From: Amphritea atlantica
GTDB taxonomy: Bacteria; Pseudomonadota; Gammaproteobacteria; Pseudomonadales; Balneatricaceae
Direction of reading: 5' to 3'
DNA: 64,000 nt
Assembly (NCBI RefSeq): GCF_018860855.1
Contig: NZ_JAHKQE010000019.1
Coordinates: 62,001-126,000, forward strand
The position numbers and the translations under genes are program-made. Numbering within the stretch: position 1 is the first letter of the stretch; every line of letters starts with the position of its first letter. The notes beneath the pieces are model-generated. The model searched no databases, had not been told where the DNA came from, and worked only from the letters and a program-made list of their open reading frames with translations. This document shows, one piece after another, positions 1 through 6,995 of the stretch.

Positions 1-562
1 GATCGAGGGCATCTTGAGCCATCGCTTTCTGGCCTTCAGAACCTTTCGCCAGCGCTAACATAGCTTCATAGCCCTGACGCTGATGGAAGGATTCCTCTTT
101 ACAGATACGGATCATGCCACGGGCATAGGGGCCGTATGAGGTGCGCTGCAACGAAACTTGGTTAACAATCGCGGCACCATCAACCAACCAACCAATCGCG
201 CCAACATCCGCCCAAGTGAGAGTCGGATAGTTGAAGATTGATGAGTATTTAGCTGCACCGGTTTGCAACTGCTCGATCATCTCTGAACGAGAAATGCCTA
301 GGGTTTCACAAGCGCTATAAAGATACAGACCGTGACCCGCTTCATCCTGAACTTTGGACAGCAGTACCGCTTTACGACGCAAAGATGGCGCCCGAGTAAT
401 CCAATTGCCTTCTGGCTGCATGCCAATAATTTCAGAATGCGCGTGCTGCGAAATCTGACGGATCAAGTTTTTACGATACGCAGCAGGCATCCAATCTTTC
501 GGCTCGATTTTCTCTTCCGCCGAAATCTTGCGCATGAAGTTTTCTTCTTGAGGTATTGTCAT
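1..562 (-). CDS. paaA: Phenylacetyl-CoA 1,2-epoxidase catalytic subunit PaaA (partial, C-terminus beyond window)
   Basis: About 187 N-terminal codons are present; the gene runs off the left edge. The protein is the diiron catalytic subunit of the PaaABCE epoxidase, which oxygenates the ring of phenylacetyl-CoA in the cytoplasm. Visible support includes the start [13 protein letters not shown], and two ExxH metal-ligand motifs, DEAGHG at about residues 65-70 and EESFHQR near 150, as expected of a ferritin-like diiron protein. The start is the ATG at 560-562. It follows paaJ and paaK on the same strand, 90 bp after paaK, so it is probably the third gene of a phenylacetate operon, with paaB and others presumably outside the window. 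The family assignment is firm; completeness cannot be judged. Confidence 0.93.
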   Translation of the reverse strand, partial: MTIPQEENFMRKISAEEKIEPKDWMPAAYRKNLIRQISQHAHSEIIGMQPEGNWITRAPSLRRKAVLLSKVQDEAGHGLYLYSACETLGISRSEMIEQLQTGAAKYSSIFNYPTLTWADVGAIGWLVDGAAIVNQVSLQRTSYGPYARGMIRICKEESFHQRQGYEAMLALAKGSEGQKAMAQDALD

Positions 563-591
563 TTCAATCGTCTCCACTTCGGTTTAAGACC

Positions 592-644
592 TGCCTAGGC
601 AAGCCCTTCGCGATGACCTTTCGTTGGCGACCCTACTAGTAGGG
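592..644. promoter_or_regulatory. Two short perfect palindromes in the paaK-paaA gap
   Basis: The 90-bp gap between paaK and paaA contains TGCCTAGGCA at 592-601 and CCCTACTAGTAGGG at 631-644, both perfect palindromes without a loop. They could be protein sites or RNA-processing features; no factor can be named. Confidence 0.2.
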
Positions 645-652
645 CATCCGTC

Positions 653-1963
653 TTATGTTATTTTAGGGCGGTTATCAAAGACCCGCTTAGCCTTGCCTTC
701 AGAGCGAGGAATCGTTCCTGGCTGCAGAATTTCAATCGTTGTTGAGATACCAATTACCGCTTTAATATGGTGTGCTAACTCTTTCGCTACCGCTGCCTGA
801 TTAGCACTCTGTGCACCAGGTGTTAGCTCAACTTTAATCAGTACGGTGTCCAAGTTACCCTGCTTATCCACTACAATTTCATAGTGCGGCGCCAGAGCAG
901 AGATCTTCAAAATCTGTTCTTCGATCTGGGTTGGGAAAACATTCACACCACGGATAATCATCATGTCATCGGAGCGACCCGTGATCTTATCGATACGACG
1001 CATTGGACGCGCGGTGCCCGGCAATAGACGGGTCAAATCACGAGTACGATAACGCACAATCGGCAGTGCTTCTTTGGTCAGAGAGGTAAATACCAGCTCA
1101 CCGTATTCGCCGTCCGGTAATACCGCACCGGTATTCGGATCGATAATCTCAGGATAGAAGTGATCTTCCCAAATAGTTGGACCATCTTTGGTTTCGATAC
1201 ACTCTTGCGCCACACCCGGTCCCATCACTTCAGACAGACCGTAGATATCCACCGCATCAATGCCTAAACGATGTTCGATGTTTTTACGCATCTCGTCGGT
1301 CCAAGGTTCGGCGCCAAAGATGCCGCAACGCAGCGCCATTTTGTGCGGATCTAAGCCCTGACGCTCCATCTCATCGATAATGTTGAGCATATAAGATGGC
1401 GTCACCATGATGATGTCAGGATCGAAATCGTTCATCAGTTGGACTTGTTTCTCCGTCTGACCACCGGACATCGGAATCACAGTACAACCCAAACGTTCAG
1501 CACCGTAGTGCGCGCCCATCCCCCCAGTAAACAACCCATAACCGTAAGAGATATGAACTTTATCGCCGGCATGACCACCTGCCGCACGGATAGAACGCGC
1601 CACAACATCAGCCCAGACATTGATATCGTTTTGGGTATAACCTACGACAGTTGGTTTACCGGTCGTACCGGATGATGCATGCACTCGCACAACGTCAGCC
1701 ATGGGCACAGCGAAAGAATCAAACGGATAAGCATCACGCAGATAAGCTTTCGTGGTAAAAGGAAACAGGCTCAGATCTTCAAGCTGTTTGAGTTCAAAAG
1801 GATGAACCCCAGCATCGTCACAGAGACGTTTGTAGGCCGGCACATTGTTATAAGCATGGGCGATACTCCACTGCATACGCACGAGTTGCAGGGCACGAAG
1901 CTCATCAATACTGGCGGTTTCTATCGGGTCTAATGCCCGGCGGGGATGCTTCTCATATTTCAT
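653..1963 (-). CDS. paaK: Phenylacetate-CoA ligase PaaK
   Basis: This cytosolic adenylate-forming enzyme activates phenylacetate with ATP and CoA to phenylacetyl-CoA, the first step of the aerobic hybrid pathway. The 436-residue length is normal for PaaK. The AMP-binding P-loop SSGTTGKPT is at residues 97-105, and the later motifs YGLSEVMGPG and YRTRDLT are present. The carboxy-terminal AMP-binding domain follows, with GRSDDMMIIRGVNVFP, typical of PaaK. It lies between paaJ (98-bp gap) and paaA (90-bp gap) on the same strand, so its product is the substrate of the next gene product. Nothing is truncated. Confidence in function is high. Confidence 0.95.
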   Translation of the reverse strand: MKYEKHPRRALDPIETASIDELRALQLVRMQWSIAHAYNNVPAYKRLCDDAGVHPFELKQLEDLSLFPFTTKAYLRDAYPFDSFAVPMADVVRVHASSGTTGKPTVVGYTQNDINVWADVVARSIRAAGGHAGDKVHISYGYGLFTGGMGAHYGAERLGCTVIPMSGGQTEKQVQLMNDFDPDIIMVTPSYMLNIIDEMERQGLDPHKMALRCGIFGAEPWTDEMRKNIEHRLGIDAVDIYGLSEVMGPGVAQECIETKDGPTIWEDHFYPEIIDPNTGAVLPDGEYGELVFTSLTKEALPIVRYRTRDLTRLLPGTARPMRRIDKITGRSDDMMIIRGVNVFPTQIEEQILKISALAPHYEIVVDKQGNLDTVLIKVELTPGAQSANQAAVAKELAHHIKAVIGISTTIEILQPGTIPRSEGKAKRVFDNRPKIT

Positions 1964-2014
1964 AATTTTGTCGTCCTGTATTTCTTATAGTTCAGGCATT
2001 CAGCACAGGGAAAA

Positions 2015-2050
2015 ATAGAAGCCCGGCCAGCATTCGGTCCAGCACGGGCT
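2015..2050 (-). terminator. Possible intra-operon hairpin between paaJ and paaK
   Basis: Just after the paaJ stop on the minus strand, AGCCCG (2045-2050) can pair with CGGGCT (2020-2025), followed by TCTATTTTT. The stem is only six pairs with a long loop, so this is at best a weak or partial terminator that would lower paaK relative to paaJ. Confidence 0.3.
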
Positions 2051-2061
2051 AATTAACAGTC

Positions 2062-3270
2062 TTACACGCGTTCAATGATCATCGCGATACCCTGACCCAC
2101 ACCGATACACATAGTGCACAGTGCATAGCGGCCACCGGTACGGTGTAATTGGTACATCGCGGTCATAACAAGACGCGCGCCACTGGCTCCCAAAGGGTGC
2201 CCTAATGAAATAGCGCCGCCGTTCGGGTTTACATGGGCGGCGTCATCATCCAAGCCTAAATCTCTCATGACCGCTAAGCCTTGAGCAGCAAACGCTTCAT
2301 TCAACTCGATCACATCCATCTGGTCCAACGTCAGGCCAGTCTGTGCCAGCACTTTCTTGGTTGCAGGGGATGGGCCAAAGCCCATAATCCGTGGTGCGAG
2401 ACCCGCCGTTGCCATACCAACAACACGGGCTTTCGGAGTCAGACCGTATTTATCGGCGGCGGCTTTCGACGCGACCAGCAGTGCACAGGCACCATCATTG
2501 ACGCCAGAAGCGTTGCCCGCCGTCACCGACCCACCGGCACGGAAAGGTGCTTTCAGTTTAGTCAGATCTTGCAAGGTTGTTGATGCGCGAGGATGTTCAT
2601 CGGTATCAAATACCAATGGATCACCCTTACGCTGAGGAATAATGACCGGCACAATCTCTTCATCGAAAAGACCTTTTGCCATCGCGGCGGCGGTTTTTTG
2701 CTGACTACGCAGAGCAAACAGATCCTGATCTTCGCGCGAGATATTGAACTCTTCAGCGACGTTTTCAGCGGTCTCCGGCATACTGTCGACGCCGTATTGC
2801 TCTTTCATCTTTTTGTTGATGAAACGCCAGCCGATAGTGGTGTCATACAACCCGTTCGGTGTGCGACTAAAGGCAGCTTCCGCTTTCCCCATCACAAACG
2901 GCGCCCGTGACATCGATTCACAACCACCCGCAATCATCAATTCAGTTTCACCGGCCTTAATCGCCCGTGCAGCCATACCAATGGCATCCATACCTGAACC
3001 ACACAAACGGTTAACCGTAGTGCCGGGCACTTCGGTCGGCATCCCCGCCAAGAGCGCGGACATACGCGCGACATTACGGTTATCTTCACCCGCCTGATTA
3101 GCATTCCCGTAGATAACATCATCTACCTGAGACCAGTCCACCTGTGGATTGCGATCTATCAATGCTTTCAGAGGCACCGCACCCAGATCGTCAGCCCGAA
3201 CAGCAGAAAGACCGCCACCGTAACGCCCAAATGGGGTACGGATAGCATCGCAGATATAGGCATCTGTCAT
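2062..3270 (-). CDS. paaJ: 3-oxoadipyl-CoA/3-oxo-5,6-dehydrosuberyl-CoA thiolase (PaaJ/PcaF type)
   Basis: This thiolase catalyses the CoA-dependent cleavage that ends phenylacetate degradation, releasing acetyl-CoA and succinyl-CoA. The start chosen is the ATG at 3268-3270, giving 402 residues beginning MTDAYICDAIRTPFG. It has a GAGGA ribosome site eight bases upstream; an upstream in-frame extension to 3306 lacks one. The nucleophilic Cys is residue 90 in NRLCGSGMDA. The C-terminal GHPLGASGAR and CMCIGVGQG motifs supply the catalytic His and second Cys. It is the first gene of the paaJ-paaK-paaA run. PcaF (protocatechuate branch) has nearly the same sequence; operon context favours PaaJ. 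Confidence 0.9.
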   Translation of the reverse strand: MTDAYICDAIRTPFGRYGGGLSAVRADDLGAVPLKALIDRNPQVDWSQVDDVIYGNANQAGEDNRNVARMSALLAGMPTEVPGTTVNRLCGSGMDAIGMAARAIKAGETELMIAGGCESMSRAPFVMGKAEAAFSRTPNGLYDTTIGWRFINKKMKEQYGVDSMPETAENVAEEFNISREDQDLFALRSQQKTAAAMAKGLFDEEIVPVIIPQRKGDPLVFDTDEHPRASTTLQDLTKLKAPFRAGGSVTAGNASGVNDGACALLVASKAAADKYGLTPKARVVGMATAGLAPRIMGFGPSPATKKVLAQTGLTLDQMDVIELNEAFAAQGLAVMRDLGLDDDAAHVNPNGGAISLGHPLGASGARLVMTAMYQLHRTGGRYALCTMCIGVGQGIAMIIERV

Positions 3271-3700
3271 TATTATTTCCTCATTTCTATTTTCCTGATG
3301 ACGCACAACCGAGCGTCATTCAGTGTGGAAGCCTGTGGTGACAATACAGCCAGTCAGTTCCGGATTGAGTTAATATTACACAAATCAGAACGATTGACAA
3401 CTTTTATGTATCACTTTGAAGCTAGAAAAACCCCGAGAATAATGAATTCTATTAAGCACCAACTCATAATAGCGATGACTAATGAAACTTAATTCATACA
3501 AATCATCCTAAAGTTGTATCAATCAAAACAGTTCTTTAAAGTATAGATGGTGGATGGAATAAAGCGCGCTATGATCTAACATCATCGTCATAACGTATCA
3601 GAATAGTCGATAAACAAGCCGGTTCAGCCGTCAATTAAAAATACTGACAATCACGACAGTCCGACTAGACTTAACCCTGTATTAGGGACAGGAAACAGTA
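3271..3700. other. Divergent control region between the paa operon and the cNMP-binding gene
   Basis: These 430 bp hold no convincing gene. They contain a candidate paaJ promoter (3373-3400), AT-rich DNA around 3420-3560, and an AGGA ribosome site just before 3701. I could not identify a PaaX- or PaaR-type operator with confidence. Confidence 0.5.
3373..3400 (-). promoter_or_regulatory. Candidate sigma-70 promoter of the paaJKA operon
   Basis: On the minus strand, TTGTCA (3395-3400) is followed after 16 bases by TAATAT (3373-3378). The predicted start near 3366 gives a leader of roughly 96 nt to the paaJ ATG. This is a pattern match only. Confidence 0.4.
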
Positions 3701-4177
3701 ATGGACAGAATCACCAGCCAACAACTATTAACACGGTTAACATTAAGTCAGCTTGAGAGTGCTTCAGTATTCGGCGCTCTACCGGAAGCATCTATCCTTT
3801 GGCTATTGGATCATGGTGTTATTCGAAATTTTAACGCCGGAGATGAACTTTTCAGCCCCGATCAAGCGGGTAATAGCTTTCACGTTATTCTGCAAGGTTC
3901 TGTTGATTACTATAAATTCCATGACGGACGTTACGCTTATATACGAACATTCAACTCAGGCGAACAGATCGGTTTCGTCAGCATGATCGCACTGCATGAC
4001 CGAGTGGGACGAGCTGAAGCTTGCGAAGCTGGTATTTCGCTGGAGATAAACTCGGAGACATTTCATGATTTTCATCTGAGTTATCCACTTGAGTTTGGCA
4101 TTCTAATGATGAATCTTGCCCGTGAGATGGCCCGTACACTCAGAAAAACCAACAATATATTGGTCGACCGATCTTGA
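3701..4177 (+). CDS. Cyclic-nucleotide-binding-domain protein without an effector domain
   Basis: This 158-residue protein is almost entirely a Crp-type cyclic-nucleotide-binding fold (about residues 20-125). It shows the pattern ...GDELFSPDQAGNSFHVILQGSVDYY... and GEQIGFVSM, followed by a C-terminal helix (about 125-155). No helix-turn-helix, kinase or channel segment is present, so any output must come through a partner. The ATG has an AGGA site seven bases upstream. It is divergent from the phenylacetate operon; a regulatory link is possible but unproven. The canonical PRAAS-like Arg loop that binds cAMP phosphate is not obvious, so the ligand may differ or be absent. Confidence 0.75.
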   Translation: MDRITSQQLLTRLTLSQLESASVFGALPEASILWLLDHGVIRNFNAGDELFSPDQAGNSFHVILQGSVDYYKFHDGRYAYIRTFNSGEQIGFVSMIALHDRVGRAEACEAGISLEINSETFHDFHLSYPLEFGILMMNLAREMARTLRKTNNILVDRS

Positions 4178-4278
4178 ATAAACGATAGTCGTCGCATCTA
4201 TATCACGATCGCAATACATTACTGACGCAGAATCATGCTGATATTAACCTATCTCACTCAATAGCTTATAGTGCTGAA

Positions 4279-4343
4279 GGCTGATGGCTGATGGCTGATG
4301 GCTGATGGCTGATGGCTGATGGCTGATGGCTGATGGCTGATGG
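4279..4343. repeat. Heptanucleotide tandem repeat (GGCTGAT)9
   Basis: Nine perfect copies of the 7-bp unit GGCTGAT run from 4279 to 4341, plus a trailing GG. The array lies between the cNMP-binding gene and the cold-shock gene. It is outside any supported coding sequence. Such perfect short arrays mutate by slippage. Confidence 0.97.
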
Positions 4344-4424
4344 TAAATAATTCAAAGAGCAGACGGGTCAAATCAATAATGACCAGCGAGGCGACTTACT
4401 GAGAATAACGTAAGCCCTGAGAGA

Positions 4425-4456
4425 AAAGAAATGCACAGCTATTTCAAGCTGTGCAT
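4425..4456 (-). terminator. Rho-independent terminator of the cold-shock gene
   Basis: Downstream of the cold-shock stop on the minus strand, ATGCACAGCT (4447-4456) pairs perfectly with its complement at 4431-4440 across a six-base loop. It is followed by TTCTTTTC. Confidence 0.8.
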
Positions 4457-4476
4457 GACAAGATATCGAAAGCTGC

Positions 4477-4689
4477 TTAACTAGCGGTAATCGGGGTAAT
4501 ATTAACGGCGTGTATACCAACATCTTTTGGCGCGGCTTCAAACTGAACAGATTGACCTGTTCTAAGGCTCTTATAGCCCTCAGTAATAATCGCGGAATAA
4601 TGGACAAACAAGTCCTCTTCAAAATCTGGCGATACAATAAAGCCAAACCCTTTCGCATTGTTAAACCACTTAACTGTTCCCGTATGCAT
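4477..4689 (-). CDS. Cold-shock-domain protein (CspA family)
   Basis: At 70 residues this is a single cold-shock domain that binds single-stranded RNA or DNA in the cytoplasm. RNP1 appears as KGFGFI (13-18) and RNP2 as LFVHYSAI (27-34). The N-terminus HTGTVKWFNNAKGFG is typical. The ATG at 4689 has an AAGGAG site seven bases away. The gene stands alone with its own terminator. RNP2 has Tyr instead of the usual Phe after His30, a mild variation. Whether it is cold-inducible, stationary-phase (CspD-like) or constitutive cannot be read from sequence. Confidence 0.9.
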   Translation of the reverse strand: MHTGTVKWFNNAKGFGFIVSPDFEEDLFVHYSAIITEGYKSLRTGQSVQFEAAPKDVGIHAVNITPITAS

Positions 4690-4847
4690 TCGATGCTCCT
4701 TAATTTAATGCGCTACTACAGGTCTCAGAGTATTTTAACGACCATCAGATCCACTCGACCTACCTCTATTTTGAGAAATAGAAGCCCGAGGGTATATAAG
4801 AAAAACTCCTATAATGAAGCCATACTGAATTAAAGTTGCGCTAAATC

Positions 4848-4871
4848 AAAAAAGCAGGCGATGCCTGCTTT
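4848..4871 (-). terminator. Terminator of the acidic 91-residue gene
   Basis: AAAGCAGGC (4851-4859) and GCCTGCTTT (4863-4871) form a nine-pair stem with a three-base loop. On the minus strand it is followed by TTTGATTT, making a six-T tract after the stem. Confidence 0.85.
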
Positions 4872-4879
4872 GAAAGAAG

Positions 4880-5155
4880 TTATGCTCGGTCTTGCCGATC
4901 CATATCACCAAAGATATCCTGTCTCAATCGCTGTCGTTCAAGACGATCTTCAATATCTCGTCTGCGACTATGTGATTTACGGCCAAGTTCCTCTGGCAGT
5001 TCGTCATCCTCATAATCCCAGTCATCATCAGCACTAAATTCAACTGCCCGAGCCGACCGTGCACGACGTTTGCTTCCTTTATAGCTATCGTCACCCCAGT
5101 CTTCCCAGCCATCCTGATCTTCTGAATAGCTACTCAAACGATTTTTGTTACTCAT
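4880..5155 (-). CDS. Small highly charged protein of unknown function (possible PA3496-like family)
   Basis: This 91-residue protein has a very acidic, Trp/Tyr-containing first half (SEDQDGWEDWGDD; DDDWDYEDDELPEEL), a short basic patch (SKRRARSAR), and an Arg-rich helical end, RRRDIEDRLERQRLRQDIFG. No signal peptide or membrane segment is visible. The C-terminal RRxIEDxLExxRLR pattern resembles small pseudomonad proteins of the PA3496 type as I recall them; this is a tentative family link. It has its own terminator and precedes the divergent hdfR gene. I cannot assign a function. Confidence 0.7.
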   Translation of the reverse strand: MSNKNRLSSYSEDQDGWEDWGDDSYKGSKRRARSARAVEFSADDDWDYEDDELPEELGRKSHSRRRDIEDRLERQRLRQDIFGDMDRQDRA

Positions 5156-5411
5156 AATGCTTCTCTTTAATACCTAATGGCGTTGATGATGTAGAGCACC
5201 GTTGTGTGCTACTCACCTGACCAGGCACCTAAAGCCTTTCAAAGACGTCAGAAAACCTGACCATAAAAAATATTGATCCGTTCTTTATGCACTATTTAAA
5301 GTACACTTGGATTATTGTCAGAGATTTAAACGGTGTAAAATGATGCTTTTTTATGACTTCGATCGAAAATACTAATTGAACGTTCACTACCTTCAGCAGA
5401 TGGCCTAAGCA

Positions 5412-6278
5412 ATGGAAATCGGATTACTGCGCACCTTTCTTGAAGTCACCCGTACGCGCCACTTTGGTAAAGCGGCACAGAACCTTTACCTGACCCAATC
5501 AGCGGTCAGCTTTCGTATCCGACACCTAGAAGAGTTGATCGGTGTGCCGCTGTTTACCCGCCAACGTAATAACATTCTGCTCACCAGTGCTGGCGAACGC
5601 TTGATACCTCACGCTGAAAATATTATTAAAAATTGGCAAATGGCACTGCAAGATGTGGCGATCTCCGAAGAACAGGAATCACAGCTCGTCTTAGGGGGGA
5701 TTTCAAACCTGTGGGGGACTTTTCTACAGTCCACGCTACCGAAATTGGTGGGCAGCTTCCCTAACATGATTATCCGGACTGAAATTAATAATCATCTGGA
5801 GCTCACCCGCTCACTTCTTTCCGGTACGTTAGATCTCGCCATCGTACTCGACCCACCCAACCTCGATGAACTGGATCATCTCAAGATCGGTCAAATAGAA
5901 CTGGTATTAGTGAGTAGCGCAGCAGAGCTTACACCTGATCAGGTTCAGGACTGCGACTTTGTGTTTGTAGACTGGGGCGTCGCGTTTAATATGCGCACCG
6001 CTAAACTTTTCAAGAAAACCCTGACGCCGATTTTACACACCGAACAGAGCCAGATCGCATTGGAATTTCTTCTTAGCCATGGCGGCTGTGCGTTTCTACC
6101 ATTGGTATTAGCGGGGCCTTACCTATCCTCAACACAGCTACACCGTGTGAATAATATAAAATCAGTGAAACGTTCTGTGTTTGCCGTCTACGTCAAAGAC
6201 TCAGAGCGACAGTTGCAGGTGCAAGCTATTATCAAGAAGTTATGTGAATATGAGCTAAAACCGGAGATGACCCTCTAA
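5412..6278 (+). CDS. hdfR: HdfR-type LysR family transcriptional regulator
   Basis: The 288-residue protein has a LysR winged helix-turn-helix (residues 1-60), with LLRTFLEVTRTRHFGKAAQ and YLTQSAVSFRIRHLE closely matching enterobacterial HdfR. A substrate-binding domain follows from about 90 to 285. In Escherichia coli HdfR represses flhDC and affects glutamate synthase genes; the targets here are unknown because no flagellar gene is nearby. It is transcribed alone, divergent from the small acidic gene. The ATG context is poor in Shine-Dalgarno bases, but the alignment of the N-terminus with the family supports this start. Confidence 0.88.
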   Translation: MEIGLLRTFLEVTRTRHFGKAAQNLYLTQSAVSFRIRHLEELIGVPLFTRQRNNILLTSAGERLIPHAENIIKNWQMALQDVAISEEQESQLVLGGISNLWGTFLQSTLPKLVGSFPNMIIRTEINNHLELTRSLLSGTLDLAIVLDPPNLDELDHLKIGQIELVLVSSAAELTPDQVQDCDFVFVDWGVAFNMRTAKLFKKTLTPILHTEQSQIALEFLLSHGGCAFLPLVLAGPYLSSTQLHRVNNIKSVKRSVFAVYVKDSERQLQVQAIIKKLCEYELKPEMTL

Positions 6279-6482
6279 GCAACGCTATTCTTCATCTTAG
6301 TGATGCGGTAACACTGACGCGCTAACCATGAATCACAATGGTTTGCGGATAATGACTACTGTCAAAAAACTCTCATCACCCGCAGAAAAACGTAACTGCC
6401 AGCAATTAAGGTATTGAGCAACATAGTAAAGTGAGAACCTTACCTATGGCCACGCACACCTCTTAACTCTAATAATTAACCC

Positions 6483-6521
6483 TGATAACTAACATTAATA
6501 ACTAGCATTGATAACTAACAC
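6483..6521. repeat. Three imperfect 13-bp tandem repeats
   Basis: TGATAACTAACAT, TAATAACTAGCAT and TGATAACTAACAC follow one another at 6483-6521, in the 275-bp gap after hdfR. No function is apparent. Confidence 0.75.
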
Positions 6522-6553
6522 TGCTGTTAACTCTGTTATCAGACGTAGCGACC

Positions 6554-6790
6554 TCAATTATCGACCAAAATAGACAAGGCTTCTTTAATCTCAGGCGGCA
6601 TGACCTGATCATTATCCTTCAGCTCCGTTACGGTAACGGCGAACTGAGTTCGAATCACATCATTTTGATCAACTAACCACGCCAGAGCGGCCTGACTACA
6701 TTGTTGCGGTGTCCATGTTTGTTTTAGCGGTACACCTGATCCCTTGAGAAAAGCAAAAAAATCATTCTGATCCTTCAAAATAGCATTCAT
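6554..6790 (-). CDS. Hypothetical protein, 78 residues
   Basis: I do not recognise the family. The protein has no signal peptide or membrane segment and appears helical (for example SQAALAWLVDQND and PPEIKEALSILVDN). The ATG at 6788-6790 is preceded by AGGAG at an eight-base distance, which supports real translation. It lies downstream of pbpC on the same strand but beyond a strong terminator (6864-6888), so it probably has its own promoter. It could be a small marine gammaproteobacterial orphan. Confidence 0.6.
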   Translation of the reverse strand: MNAILKDQNDFFAFLKGSGVPLKQTWTPQQCSQAALAWLVDQNDVIRTQFAVTVTELKDNDQVMPPEIKEALSILVDN

Positions 6791-6863
6791 CGCACTTGCT
6801 CCTGCAACAGTTCCGGTTGCGTTATTATTATTTTTTGCTCCTAACAGCTAAAATAATAGGAAC

Positions 6864-6888
6864 AAAAACCAGCTCGAAGCTGGTTTTT
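6864..6888 (-). terminator. Bidirectional terminator after pbpC
   Basis: AAAAACCAGCT (6864-6874) and AGCTGGTTTTT (6878-6888) form an 11-pair stem around a three-base loop, with T tracts on either strand. It lies 108 bp past the pbpC stop and ends the yfhM-pbpC unit. Confidence 0.88.
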
Positions 6889-6995
6889 CTATATACCTTA
6901 GTTGTATACCAACATCATTCATTGATCAACTTTTTATCACCTGTGTTTGATAAAAAATACACTTTGACGAGATTGGTTGGTTTTTACCGTCGAAA

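Noticed and set aside
3298-3492. Short open frame in the paaJ upstream region
   Set aside because: It overlaps the candidate paaJ promoter, lacks a ribosome site and has no recognisable features.
4510-4833. Plus-strand open frame opposite the cold-shock gene
   Set aside because: It is antisense to a well-supported cold-shock gene, has no ribosome site and encodes no recognisable domain.
6902-6911. TTGTATACCA as another purine operator
   Set aside because: It has a mismatch in the arm and lies downstream of pbpC, away from any promoter of a purine gene. It is probably chance.
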